A stretch of DNA of 24,768 nucleotides. It comes from Candidatus Aerophobus profundus SCGC AAA252-L23 (GTDB lineage Bacteria > Aerophobota > Aerophobia > Aerophobales > Aerophobaceae). This document shows positions 1-10,926 of this stretch, one piece after another (the first letter of the stretch is position 1; each line of letters starts with the position of its first letter). The notes below the pieces were generated by a model that was not told the DNA's origin, did not search any database, and worked only from the letters and a program-made list of their open reading frames with translations. The stretch lies in the NCBI GenBank assembly GCA_000402295.1, contig AQRW01000153.1:1-24768 (forward strand), read 5' to 3'. The position numbers and the translations under genes were made by a program.

Positions 1-188
1 ACGTTCGAGTGTAGCAGTAGTAAGGCACAAAAGTTGAAATTGGTGATGAGAAGATGGAAGTCACAAAAGACACACTTATTGAAAGTCCGAAAGACATCGT
101 ACATTGCTGGTATAATGAAAGCAGTGATCCATTAAAGTTTATGATAGTAAAAGCACCCAAGCCAACAAAGAAGACTGTGTTTAGCTGA
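1..188 (+). pseudogene. C-terminal remnant of a cupin-like protein
   Basis: The open frame running into the TGA at 186-188 reads like the last strands of a small cupin: a KVEIGDEKMEV strand, then SPKDIVHCWYNES and PLKFMIVKAP. The frame is closed by three stops at 12-23. The neighbouring frame upstream (from base 2) reads SSVAVVR and would join smoothly if one base near 26 were removed, so a single frameshift is likely. The upstream part lies outside the window. The family is assigned by motif resemblance only, so it could be another small beta-barrel protein. Confidence 0.4.
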
Positions 189-205
189 ATGTCTTAATTT
201 CTACT

Positions 206-233
206 TTGCAAATCTGCTGTACGGTATTATAAT
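206..233 (+). promoter_or_regulatory. Sigma-70-type promoter for the DUF6364-like antitoxin
   Basis: TTGCAA at 206-211 and TATAAT at 228-233 are separated by 16 bases. A GGAGATAAGG ribosome-binding region follows just before the ATG at 269. Start of transcription is inferred at about 240. Confidence 0.55.
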
Positions 234-268
234 AGTGGTACGTATAGCATATATTATCGGAGATAAGG

Positions 269-502
269 ATGAAAACAAAATTAACCTTGCGCCTTGATGA
301 GGAATTAATTAAAAATGCCAAAGAATATTCTGCTAAAAGTGGTAAACCTGTTTCGAAAATAGTTGCTGATTTGTTCACCGTGATAAAGAATGAGAAATTA
401 AAAAAGAATTATAAGATAACACCTGCCGTAAAATCTTTAAAAGGAATATTACGCGGTAAGAAAATGTCGGTAAGGGCCAAGGGATCCATTGGGAGGACCT
501 AG
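269..502 (+). CDS. DUF6364 / VapB-like antitoxin with an aberrant C-terminus
   Basis: The 77-residue product starts MKTKLTLRLDEELIKNAKEY, a ribbon-helix-helix style N-terminus. It continues with SGKPVSKIVADLF and the ITPAVKSLKGIL segment typical of DUF6364 antitoxins, which normally precede a PIN-domain (VapC) ribonuclease. The family usually ends with an acidic and basic helix of roughly 15 residues that contacts the toxin. Here the end is a basic GKKMSVRAKGSIGRT tail, and from about 460 the overlapping frame encodes a DUF2442-like tail. No PIN toxin follows. The gene therefore looks truncated and joined to foreign sequence. Its own promoter and ribosome-binding site are intact, so it may still be expressed. 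The family call is fairly confident; function is doubtful. Confidence 0.65.
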   Translation: MKTKLTLRLDEELIKNAKEYSAKSGKPVSKIVADLFTVIKNEKLKKNYKITPAVKSLKGILRGKKMSVRAKGSIGRT

Positions 503-612
503 ACGAAGACATCAGTGTGGAAGGTCTTCTGGCTGGAAAACCCTCCGGGGAGAGTCAAACTTCTCTTAAGAAGTGGCTTCAGGGCCGACAGGCTCGCCCA
601 ACAACTGCGTGA
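460..612 (+). pseudogene. DUF2442 C-terminal fragment
   Basis: Frame 1 from 460 to the TGA at 610-612 reads GQGIHWEDLDEDISVEGLL, then AGKPSGESQTSLKKWLQ. This matches my recollection of the C-terminal half of DUF2442 proteins (IHWP-LDEDISVEGLL...GESQ-SLKRWL), which often accompany DUF4160 toxins. There is no start codon in this frame: it is closed by a TAA at 457 and overlaps the antitoxin frame. It is therefore a remnant fused at about 460-475 to the DUF6364 gene. The bases from 490 to 710 are visibly richer in G+C than those at 1-450. Confidence 0.5.
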
Positions 613-709
613 ACGCGGACTGGCAATTACGCTACGCTCCATTGCCGGCCGGTTACGCAGAGGAGCGTTGGACTGCATCGCTTGCGGCCATGGCATGGGG
701 GAATGACAG

Positions 710-780
710 ATGAAATTGATGGAAGACGTGTTCCTAACGCATTCGATAGAAATATGGACAACACCGGAGAAGATCAACGA

Positions 781-796
<16 letters not shown>
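710..796 (+). pseudogene. Truncated SRPBCC-like N-terminus overlapping the carB end
   Basis: An ATG at 710 opens a 28-codon frame reading MKLMEDVFLTHSIEIWTTPE and ending KINDYWGV at the TAA at 794-796. The HSIEI-TTPEKI-D pattern is how many SRPBCC/START-like ligand-binding proteins begin, but these are normally about 140-160 residues long. The last 16 bases lie inside the antiparallel carB 3' end, so the rest of the gene is missing. It may equally be chance; the call rests on one short motif. Confidence 0.3.
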
Positions 797-3998
<3,202 letters not shown>

Positions 3999-4020
<22 letters not shown>

Positions 4021-5069
4021 AGTTCTTTTTCCATTTGGGCAAAAAACATATTAAAATCCGCGGGAACATACTGTAACCCAATTGCCGGATAGCTTTTACT
4101 TTTGATTCCTTCTATGCTTTGGTCGTTAAGGTTTCTCTCAGTTACCTCTATGTCGGTTTTTTTAGCCGAGCCTTCACTGACAACGCAAGAATGATTCTGC
4201 ACAGTAATGGCTACTTTTCTGGTTTCCAGGTTGCGTACCGGTTGATTTACTCCGTGATGACCGCATTTCATCTTCCTTATTTCTCCCCCCAAAGCCATTG
4301 CCAAAACCAGATTACCGGAAGAGATGCCCAATACAGGTTTCTCTCCCAATAGATTTCTCACTTCCCCGGCCGTTTGAGTGAAACCTTTCAGATCTTCCGG
4401 ACCGCTGGAAAGAACAATTCCATCCGGGTTTAATCTCAAGATCCCGCCGGCTGAGGTTCTGGCCGGGACCCGGATTATTTGGCAACCCGCATTTCTTAAA
4501 CTGTTAAACAGACTCTTGGTCCCCCCTAGATCTATGACCACAACTTTATATCCTATTCTTTCCGGCGGCTTATCGACGGCAACTTTAGAGATAGTGACTT
4601 CACTGATCAAATCTCTTTCTTGATCAGAAAATGCCTTGGCTTTCTTAATTAGGTTTTTTATCTTGAAGTCTTGGGTTGACACTACACCGGTCATCTCGCC
4701 ATTATCTCTAAGGTGCACTACCAGGGCTCGGGTATCGATTCCCTCGATGCCTACCACGTTATTCCTCTTCATGAAATCTTCCAGGCTTTCTTGGGCTAAC
4801 CAATTGCTGTGGATACGGCTATTTTCTTTAACAATCAGGGCTTCAGCTTGGGCAGCCTCAGATTCATAACCAGCTTCATTAATTCCGTAGTTACCGATAA
4901 GAGGATAGGTCATAGTCAGTAGCAGCCCCCGGTAAGAAGGATCAGTTATTAGTTCTTGATAGCCTACCACTCCTGTATGGAAAACTACCTTTCCTATCTT
5001 TTCTCCCTTCGCTCCGAACGAACAACCCTCAAATATACTCTCATCCTCTAATATCAAAATTGCCTTCAT
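3999..5069 (-). CDS. carA: CarA-type small subunit without the glutaminase triad
   Basis: The 356-residue protein has the full CarA layout. An N-terminal CPSase small-subunit domain (about 1-140; GKVVFHTGVVGYQELITDPSY, YPLIGNYG, GIEGIDTRALVVHLR) is followed by a class I glutamine amidotransferase-like domain (about 175-350). The amidotransferase motifs are changed. The nucleophile elbow GICLGHQ is GISSGNL, so Cys becomes Ser at residue 250 and the glutamine-binding Gln becomes Leu. The QYHPE motif is QYVPA, so both the His and the Glu of the triad are lost. SNGPGDP is SSGPEDL, and the usual SPGPHD segment after the triad is missing. I chose the ATG at 5069 (GGAG upstream) over the in-frame TTG at 5087. 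carA overlaps carB and has its own promoter. I infer a structural or regulatory subunit unable to hydrolyse glutamine, as in ammonia-dependent CPS I. Confidence 0.93.
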
Positions 5070-5134
5070 AGAAACTCCGCTGGTCAAAAAGGTGTTTTTC
5101 CCTATTTCTTCAATTGATAGGGATTTAAGTGTAG

Positions 5135-5163
5135 ATTCTACTGGGAATTCACTGAAAAGTCAA
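5135..5163 (-). promoter_or_regulatory. Promoter of the carAB operon
   Basis: Read on the minus strand, TTGACT (5158-5163) is followed after exactly 17 bases by TAGAAT (5135-5140). The predicted transcript starts near 5128, about 60 bases before the carA ATG. No attenuator hairpin or PyrR-like fold is evident in that short leader. Confidence 0.65.
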
Positions 5164-5246
5164 ATATAGTTTTGGTTTAACTAACAACACTACCGAGAAT
5201 TAGTTTGTTTTTTCAGGACAAAATACAGCCAGGAATCTGTTTTTCT

Positions 5247-6668
5247 TCATTTTTTTCTCATAGTAACAGTTAGGCTATGGATATAGCTCTTTACCCAGAG
5301 GAAAACAACTATTGCTCCAATGGTGTTCCCCGCTACAATGCCCAGCCAGACTCCCACAAGACCCATATCCAAGACGAAAGCAAAGAACAAGGTAAAGAGA
5401 GATGTCAAGACGACGGTACGAACAATTGTCGCCATTAAGGAGTTTATTCCCTTCCCCGTACCCTGGAACACAGCGGAGGAGAACACACCAAAAGCAGTCG
5501 TAGGATAAAACAGACACATTATTCTTAAGAAGGTTGTTAGATTATCGGCGATCCGAACTGCACTTTCTGCCCGGGTGAATACCGCGGTGATATGAGAGGA
5601 AAATAAGAAAGTGCCGGCCGCGATGAAAATTTCAATGATAATGCCTATTTTCAAGGCGTACATAAAGGCGATATTGACGTTCTCGAAGGCCCGCTTGCCA
5701 AAGGCGGCACCGGTTACTGACACAAGAGCAGTGGCTATTCCCAGTAACGGTACTATGGAGATCATAGATACTCTCCATCCCGTGGTGTAGACTGCTACTG
5801 CGTCGGTGCCCCCCACACGAACCAAAATGAGATTAATGATCAACATAGTGAAGGCCATGGAGAGTTGCGCCGCCGAGGCGGGTAACCCAACCCGGAAGAT
5901 GTCTTTGACGATTTTTCCTTGGAACCGAAAACCACGGAAGGAAAATGAAATATAGGTGTTCTTCTTCAGGAAAAGCCAGTTGAAGAGCATGGCTGAGGTA
6001 ACAGACATTGATAACACAGAAGCCCAGGCCGCTCCGGCCACACCAAGCCTGAATACATAGATAAAGATCGGGTCCAGTACAATGTTCATCCCGGAGCCCA
6101 ACGCTATGGCCAACATAGCTTTCTTGACATCTCCTTCACTACGAAGTATCGCGTTAGCTATGTTGGCGAAGAATATGACTATGGTACCGGCGAACATTAT
6201 TCTGGCGTAGGATATGGTCATACCAATTGTTCTTCCGGCACCCAAATGAAGGAAAATGCTCTCAGCGAAGATTAACAGTGGGATGGTAAAGACTACTGCT
6301 ACTACCAGCATAATAATAATCGTATGAGCGGCCACGGCGTCGGCGCTCTCTTTATCCCCAGCTCCTATCCAGCGAGATATAGCAGATCCACCGCCTAATC
6401 CTAACCCTGTGGCTAGAGCCATGGCCACGAAAAAAAATGGGAAGAAGAACCCCACTGCAGATAAGGCATCAGCCCCTAAACCGGATACCCAAATGGCATC
6501 AACAAGATTGTATATTATATGCAGCGACATGGCGGCGATCATCGGTAAAGCGAGCTTGATAATGGCTTTCTTAGGGTCCCCCAGTAGTACCTTGATTCCC
6601 TGGGTTGGTGATGGCTTGGCCACAAGTATAGGTGATACGGACTGTCCGGAAGATTCATCCGGCTTCAA
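5247..6668 (-). CDS. MATE family multidrug/cation antiporter
   Basis: This integral inner-membrane protein of about 473 residues has around twelve hydrophobic segments in two repeats, the MATE layout. Recognisable stretches are KLALPMIAAMSLHIIYNLVD, VSGLGADALSAVGFFFPF, NAILRSEGDVKKAMLA, NIVLDPIFIYVFRLGVAGAA and SSAVFQGTGKGINSLM. MATE proteins export drugs or metabolites in exchange for Na+ or H+; the substrate here cannot be told. The long frame begins at a TTG at 6689, which has no Shine-Dalgarno. A second in-frame TTG at 6668 has AGAGGAG seven bases upstream, so I prefer it. It is transcribed away from nusB and ends 178 bases before carA, probably as its own unit. The subfamily (NorM or DinF/MepA-like) is unresolved. 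Confidence 0.93.
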   Translation of the reverse strand: MKPDESSGQSVSPILVAKPSPTQGIKVLLGDPKKAIIKLALPMIAAMSLHIIYNLVDAIWVSGLGADALSAVGFFFPFFFVAMALATGLGLGGGSAISRWIGAGDKESADAVAAHTIIIMLVVAVVFTIPLLIFAESIFLHLGAGRTIGMTISYARIMFAGTIVIFFANIANAILRSEGDVKKAMLAIALGSGMNIVLDPIFIYVFRLGVAGAAWASVLSMSVTSAMLFNWLFLKKNTYISFSFRGFRFQGKIVKDIFRVGLPASAAQLSMAFTMLIINLILVRVGGTDAVAVYTTGWRVSMISIVPLLGIATALVSVTGAAFGKRAFENVNIAFMYALKIGIIIEIFIAAGTFLFSSHITAVFTRAESAVRIADNLTTFLRIMCLFYPTTAFGVFSSAVFQGTGKGINSLMATIVRTVVLTSLFTLFFAFVLDMGLVGVWLGIVAGNTIGAIVVFLWVKSYIHSLTVTMRKK

Positions 6669-6906
6669 TATTTGTCTCCTCTCTGGCAATGTTTTACATG
6701 ATATACCAGAATAGTTTCAGGCACAACCAGTATTTTTCCAAACTAAAGTCATTGGTCAATAGCTCCTCAAGCATCTTCAAAAAACGATCAGTACTCCATA
6801 TTTCATAATCAGTATATGGAAATCGACTCTTTTTTCTACTCGGCGTATCAATTCTATTCGACTGGGGGAAAAGATCTTATCTGGGGGTTGCTTCCCCTGG
6901 GTGAGC

Positions 6907-8646
6907 TTATTTCTCCTCAGAGAGTTCTTTCCTCTGGTTCTTACGTTCTTTCATATGCTTGGTAGCTAACTCGAGGGCTTCTTTCTTGGTGGTAACCTGG
7001 TCAGCTATCTGAGCTAGTCGGATCTCCTCCAGAATTTGGGAGAGCCATTGACCCCGGGGTAATTGTAGCGACTCAATCAGGTCATCTCCGGAAAGTAATT
7101 TTGGGGGACTCATGATGAGAGAGTACTTGTCAAAGAAAGTTCTGAGTAAGCTGCTGGATAGGGCATAGTTATTCTCATCTTGGGGAGCTAAAACCGGAAG
7201 AAGAAGAGAAAGCTCGACTGTTTCTTCTTTACTTCGGGAAAGAATTCGAGCATAAGATAGAGAATTGAAGGATTTGTTTTTTAGTTCCTGGGTTTCTGGT
7301 AATAAGGTAAGAATTTGTTCTATTACTCTTTTTTCTTTCCCGGCCAATCTTAGCCGGCTAGTTATTTTGTTCTTTTCCTCCTCCCGAGGAGGAAAAGAAC
7401 AAAAGAGGGCTATCAACTTCAAAAGCTCTTCTCTTTTTCGCTCTCCGGAAAGTATTTTTTTCAGATGAGTACTAATTTTTTCTTTGTATTCTCGAGGAAG
7501 AAACTGCTCATTAGAAAGTAACTCTTTTAACTTTATTAGGTTATCTGGATGGGGTTCCATCCCGATAGCCTCTTTTAGAATGGTTTTCATAGCCGGACTA
7601 TTTAGATATGGAAAAAAGAAAGAGTTTCTGAGCAAGAGAAATAGTTCATCTCGGATTCTCTCCCCAGAACACTGGTTTAGGTAAGGGGCTTTCTCAATTA
7701 TGAGCTTCTGAATTTCATCGTTCAGGTCAAATCTCAACTGGGAGGCCAGTCTAAAAGCACGGAGCATTCGGAGAGGGTCTTCATCAATGGATTGGGGGCG
7801 AATTAATCTTATTCTTTTCTCAATTAAGTCTTCCAGTCCGCTGGAGGGGTCTATCAAAAAAAGGGCCGGCTGGCTAACCGAATCCAGATCGAGACTTAGG
7901 GCGTCTATGGTGAAGTCTCTTTTGATGAGGTCTTGCAAAAGAGTAGAAGAACTTTGGAGATGAAAGTCAATGAAGAAACCACTGGGTAGGACAACTCTTC
8001 TAAGCTGGGGCGAGAGAACGACGGATTTCCCTTTTTTTAGACGAGCTACTTCCTCGGCTAACTCGAAGTGAGGATCATCAATAACCAAATCAAAATCTTT
8101 AATCTCTTTATTCAGGAGAAGATCACGTAAGCACCCTCCTACCAAGTAAATCTTTTTCTCATGCTTAATTTGTTTAAGGAAAGTGAGATCAGGATTTTTC
8201 CGGAGAGTCTTCTCTAAATTATTCCAGTTCAGAGGGCTATCAGAACATCTTTCTTTGCGTATTTGGTCAAGAATACCGTTAACGAATTTTCCAGAATCGG
8301 AAACTCCGTATCGCTTAGCTATTTCTACCGCCTCGTTTATACTAACCACGGGAGGAATCTCTGGGAGAAAAAAGAGCTCATACAAAGCAAATCTAAGAAT
8401 GTTTCGATCTATAGCAGCTATTCGGTCGAGAGACCAATTTCTGGCGTATTTTTTTATGAGAAGGTCAAGGGAGGAGGAATATTGGCTGGTTCCCTGAGTT
8501 AGCCTACGACAGAATTGTTCTACCTCAGATTTGAAAAGGTAACGGCGGAATATATTTTCTGACACATCTTCAACCGGAACCCTTCTTATGTCTGCCTGAT
8601 AGAGAATTTGGAGGGTAAGTTCTCTTGCCTTGCGCCTGTTTTTCAT
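6907..8646 (-). CDS. nusB: NusB / CCA tRNA nucleotidyltransferase fusion
   Basis: One 579-residue frame holds two proteins that are normally separate. Residues 1-131 are NusB, the RNA-binding antitermination factor: MKNRRKARELTLQILYQADI, WSLDRIAAIDRNILRFALYE, SINEAVEIAKRYGVSDSGKFVNGILD. After a linker of about 35 residues, residues 165-330 form a class II CCA-adding/poly(A) polymerase head. It shows YLVGGCLRDLL, the catalytic pair D184 and D186 in KDFDLVID, KRDFTIDALSLD, GLEDLIEKRIRLI and EDPLRMLRAFRLASQLRF. A helical body and tail fill residues 330-579. The linker has no internal Met start, and neither domain is cut short, so a genuine fusion is more likely than a sequencing join. A CCA-adding function is more likely than poly(A) addition, but motifs alone cannot separate them. 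Confidence 0.9.
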   Translation of the reverse strand: MKNRRKARELTLQILYQADIRRVPVEDVSENIFRRYLFKSEVEQFCRRLTQGTSQYSSSLDLLIKKYARNWSLDRIAAIDRNILRFALYELFFLPEIPPVVSINEAVEIAKRYGVSDSGKFVNGILDQIRKERCSDSPLNWNNLEKTLRKNPDLTFLKQIKHEKKIYLVGGCLRDLLLNKEIKDFDLVIDDPHFELAEEVARLKKGKSVVLSPQLRRVVLPSGFFIDFHLQSSSTLLQDLIKRDFTIDALSLDLDSVSQPALFLIDPSSGLEDLIEKRIRLIRPQSIDEDPLRMLRAFRLASQLRFDLNDEIQKLIIEKAPYLNQCSGERIRDELFLLLRNSFFFPYLNSPAMKTILKEAIGMEPHPDNLIKLKELLSNEQFLPREYKEKISTHLKKILSGERKREELLKLIALFCSFPPREEEKNKITSRLRLAGKEKRVIEQILTLLPETQELKNKSFNSLSYARILSRSKEETVELSLLLPVLAPQDENNYALSSSLLRTFFDKYSLIMSPPKLLSGDDLIESLQLPRGQWLSQILEEIRLAQIADQVTTKKEALELATKHMKERKNQRKELSEEK

Positions 8647-8703
8647 TCTCTTAACATCTAATCAAAGCTATTCCTAAAAGATCTGTTTTTCCAAAGTTTC
8701 TTT

Positions 8704-8731
8704 ACCTTAACACATTGGCGAATTTTGTCAA
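8704..8731 (-). promoter_or_regulatory. Possible promoter of the nusB-cca gene
   Basis: On the minus strand a perfect TTGACA (8726-8731) is followed after 16 bases by TAAGGT (8704-8709). The -10 match is poor. The position about 60 bases before the ATG at 8646 is suitable. Confidence 0.35.
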
Positions 8732-8757
8732 TTTCGGATACGCACCAATAGAATAAC

Positions 8758-8786
8758 TTGACCCATTTCTCTAGTTGTGCTATATT
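8758..8786 (+). promoter_or_regulatory. Promoter of the leader ORF-HU operon
   Basis: TTGACC (8758-8763), a 17-base spacer and TATATT (8781-8786) make a strong sigma-70-type promoter. Transcription would begin near 8793, immediately before the GGGAG site of the small ORF at 8806. It lies back to back with the candidate nusB promoter. Confidence 0.65.
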
Positions 8787-8805
8787 CTTCATTTGGGAGA
8801 TTAGT

Positions 8806-8940
8806 ATGGTAAAACATGCTGGGAAAGCCAAAAAAAGCGGCAGGAATTTAAGAGTAAAGATTAACAAAAGAAGATGGAGATACCGGTTTTCCGGTGTTGT
8901 AGATCTGCTAAAATGGACGAAAGGAGGTGAAGGAAGATGA
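8806..8940 (+). CDS. Small basic leader protein coupled to HU
   Basis: This 44-codon frame is too short to stand out by length. Its ATG has GGGAG six bases upstream and sits just downstream of a good promoter. The product (start MVKHAGKAKKSGRNLRVKIN, then KRRWRYRF, ending LLKWTKGGEGR) is extremely basic, with lysine and arginine spread over the first 27 residues, and has no hydrophobic signal. Its TGA overlaps the HU start as ATGA. The HU ribosome-binding site (GGAGGTGAAGG) lies inside its last codons, so translation of the two is likely coupled. It may be a small nucleic-acid-binding protein or simply a regulatory leader peptide. I do not recognise a family. Confidence 0.5.
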   Translation: MVKHAGKAKKSGRNLRVKINKRRWRYRFSGVVDLLKWTKGGEGR

Positions 8941-9209
8941 ATAAAGCCGAACTGGTGGAAGAAGTAGCTGCCGAGGTTGGTCTGACTAAAAAGGATGTGA
9001 ATAACGTTCTGGATGCAATGACATCAGCTATTACTGATTCTCTGGCTCGAGGAGAAAAAATTACCTTGGTAGGTTTCGGTACTTTCTTGGTGCAGTCAAG
9101 GAAAGCGCGCCGAGGGGTTAATCCACAGACAGGTGACAAAATAGAAATTGCGGCTAAGGATGTGCCTAAATTTCGGCCGGGGCGTGCCTTGCGAGAGGCA
9201 GTGGAATAA
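8937..9209 (+). CDS. hup: HU family DNA-binding protein
   Basis: This nucleoid protein bends and compacts DNA as a dimer. Its 90 residues are the normal HU length. It shows MNKAELVEEVAAEVGLTKKD at the N-terminus, GEKITLVGFGTFLVQSRKAR, the beta-arm tip RRGVNPQTGDKIEI, and KDVPKFRPGRALREAVE at the end. The RGVNPQTG arm fits general HU better than IHF. The start is fixed by GGAGGTGAAGGAAG directly upstream and by the overlap with the preceding small ORF. A strong terminator closes the unit 19 bases after the stop. Confidence 0.97.
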   Translation: MNKAELVEEVAAEVGLTKKDVNNVLDAMTSAITDSLARGEKITLVGFGTFLVQSRKARRGVNPQTGDKIEIAAKDVPKFRPGRALREAVE

Positions 9210-9227
9210 AAATATGGGAATTTATCC

Positions 9228-9260
9228 AGGGCTGAGGGATTTTTTCCTCAGCCCTGCTTT
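9228..9260 (+). terminator. Intrinsic terminator after hup
   Basis: AGGGCTGAGG (9228-9237) and CCTCAGCCCT (9246-9255) form a perfect 10-bp stem around an eight-base, T-rich loop, followed by GCTTTTA. It ends the leader-hup transcript. Confidence 0.85.
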
Positions 9261-9298
9261 TACCAAACCGGTGGGGGAACCCAGAGAGTAGCAAAACA

Positions 9299-9637
9299 TT
9301 GATTGATAGTTATGAATTTGGAATAATTGTTATCAAAGGGAAAAGCTATTCCTCGGATGTTATTGTTTATCCCGAGTGGGTGAATGATAAATGGTGGAGA
9401 AAAGAAGGGCATCTTTTACTTCCTGAGGATTTGACCAGGGTTATTGAGGAACATCCTGATGTTCTGGTGGTGGGTACCGGAAATCCTGGATTAATGAAGG
9501 TACCTCAAAATACACGTTCTTGGCTTGAATCAAAAGAAATTGAGGTAAAAGTTCAGCCTACCCAAGAAGCCTGTCTTTCCTATAATCACTTTGTAACTAA
9601 GAGAAAAACAATAGCTGTTCTTCATTTAACCTGTTAA
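9299..9637 (+). CDS. Mth938-domain (DUF498/AAMDC-like) protein
   Basis: The 112 residues cover the whole Mth938 domain: IDSYEFGIIVIKGKSYSSDV, then IVYPEWVNDKWWRKEGHLL, LLPEDLTRVIEEHPDVLVVG, TGNPGLMKVP, and the closing YNHFVTKRKTIAVLHLTC. The family is a small alpha/beta fold related to mitochondrial NDUFAF3 and mammalian AAMDC. No bacterial biochemical role is settled, so none is claimed. The best start is the TTG at 9299. No ATG or GTG lies in frame upstream, and the family consensus begins at IDSYxFG. The Shine-Dalgarno is weak (AGAG). The gene sits between the hup terminator and the prfB promoter, so it may be poorly transcribed or use an unseen promoter. Confidence 0.8.
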   Translation: MIDSYEFGIIVIKGKSYSSDVIVYPEWVNDKWWRKEGHLLLPEDLTRVIEEHPDVLVVGTGNPGLMKVPQNTRSWLESKEIEVKVQPTQEACLSYNHFVTKRKTIAVLHLTC

Positions 9638-9660
9638 TCTTAGTTTAACTGTTCTTCAGT

Positions 9661-9689
9661 TTGACACAAGTCTGTTCCTATGTTATTTT
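9661..9689 (+). promoter_or_regulatory. Promoter of prfB
   Basis: A perfect TTGACA (9661-9666) and TATTTT (9684-9689) are separated by 17 bases. The predicted start is about 20 bases before the prfB ATG. It probably drives prfB and the following GuaB3 gene. Confidence 0.65.
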
Positions 9690-9715
9690 TGTGATAAACC
9701 ACTGGAGTTTAACTG

Positions 9716-10874
9716 ATGGAAGAAGAAAGATCCTTAAGGTTAAAAGGGCTAAAGGAAAGAATGAATCAGTTAAGAGGGTTTCTTTGAAGTAGACCAGTAT
9801 GAATTAAAAATCACTGAATGGGAGAACAAGACAAACCAACCTAATTTTTGGACGGATCCAGAGAGAGTCAAGACATTAAGGAAGCTGAGCCTTTATCAGA
9901 ACAAAAAGGATCAATGGGAAAGGATAGTTAAGTATTGGGAGGAAATTTATGTCCTGAATGGTCTATTGAAAGAGGACCTGGATAAAGATTTGCTCCAGGA
10001 GTTTGAGAAAAAGGCGGCTTTTCTGGAAAGAGAAATTGAGAAACTTCAGCTTGAGGCCTTGCTTAGTGGTAGATATGATCAGGCCAATGCTATTCTATCC
10101 GTTCATCCCGGTGCGGGGGGTGTTGATTCTTGTGATTGGGCTGAAATGCTCCTGAGAACATATCTTAACTGGTCAGAAAAAAAGGGCTACCGGGCTCGAA
10201 TAGTGGATTGGCTGGGAGGAGCTGAGGCTGGAATAAAGAGTGCCACCGCAGTGATAGAAGGTCGGTTTGCTTACGGATATTTAAAGGAAGAAGTGGGAAT
10301 TCATCGTTTGATCCGTATATCTCCATTTGATGCAGCTCATCGGCGACATACTTCTTTTGCGGCTGTAGATGTTATACCTGAGACCGAGGAAGGAGAGGTG
10401 GAAATAAAAGAGGAAGATCTGAGAATCGAAACATTTCGGGCTTCGGGTCCAGGAGGTCAGCATGTTAATGTGACCGATTCGGCTGTCCGCATTAGTCATT
10501 TACCCACTGGGATAGTGGTTCAGTGTCAGGATCAGCGCTCCCAACACAAGAATAAAGCAACAGCCTTGCGTATTCTGAAATCCAGACTTTACAATCTTCA
10601 GGAACTGGAGAGGCAGAGAAATATTCAACAAAGATATCAGGAGAAGGCCAGGATTGAATGGGGCAATCAGGTACGTTCTTATTTTTTACATCCCTATACC
10701 CTGGTGAAGGACCACCGCACTGGTCTAGAGATAAGTGATGTATGGTCAGTAATCAATGGAAATCTTGACAAGTTCATTAATGCCTCCCTTAAGCAAAATA
10801 TAGCTATGGAGTTTCCGTCATCCCTTCGGGAGGTCCAGGAACCGAATAAACAGAATGATGATAATTATGTCTGA
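9716..10874 (+). CDS. prfB: Peptide chain release factor 2 with programmed +1 frameshift
   Basis: RF2 releases nascent protein at UGA and UAA. The ATG at 9716 (GGAG eight bases upstream) opens 23 codons that end at an in-frame TGA (9785-9787). The sequence before it, AGAGGG-TTT-CTT-TGA, is the classic RF2 autoregulatory slip site: an internal Shine-Dalgarno-like stretch three bases before CTT, then TGA. After a +1 shift the frame continues from GAA at 9786 (EVDQYELKITEWENK, NFWTDPE) for 362 codons, giving about 385 residues. The codon-recognition tripeptide SPF (RISPFDAAHRRHTSF) identifies RF2 rather than RF1. The catalytic GGQ is present in SGPGGQHVNVTDSAVR. A tail of about 20 residues after the usual end is a mild oddity. 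guaB3 follows after 52 bases, probably on the same transcript. Confidence 0.96.
9770..9790 (+). promoter_or_regulatory. RF2 programmed frameshift site
   Basis: AGAGGG pairs with the anti-Shine-Dalgarno three bases upstream of the slippery CTT codon, which abuts the TGA at 9785-9787. When RF2 is scarce, ribosomes slip +1 on CTT-T and read on. The base after the stop is A rather than the C found in E. coli. Confidence 0.9.
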
Positions 10875-10926
10875 GGGTTACTCGGTATTTTGAACCATCG
10901 GTAATAGTCAAAATAGGGAGGTAAGA

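Noticed and set aside
499..777. 92-codon minus-strand ORF in the left patchwork
   Set aside because: No family resemblance; the opposite strand carries recognisable DUF2442 and SRPBCC-like pieces.
6880..6906. GGGG/CCCC hairpin after the nusB-cca stop as a terminator
   Set aside because: Only a 4-bp stem with a seven-base loop and no U-run on the minus strand.
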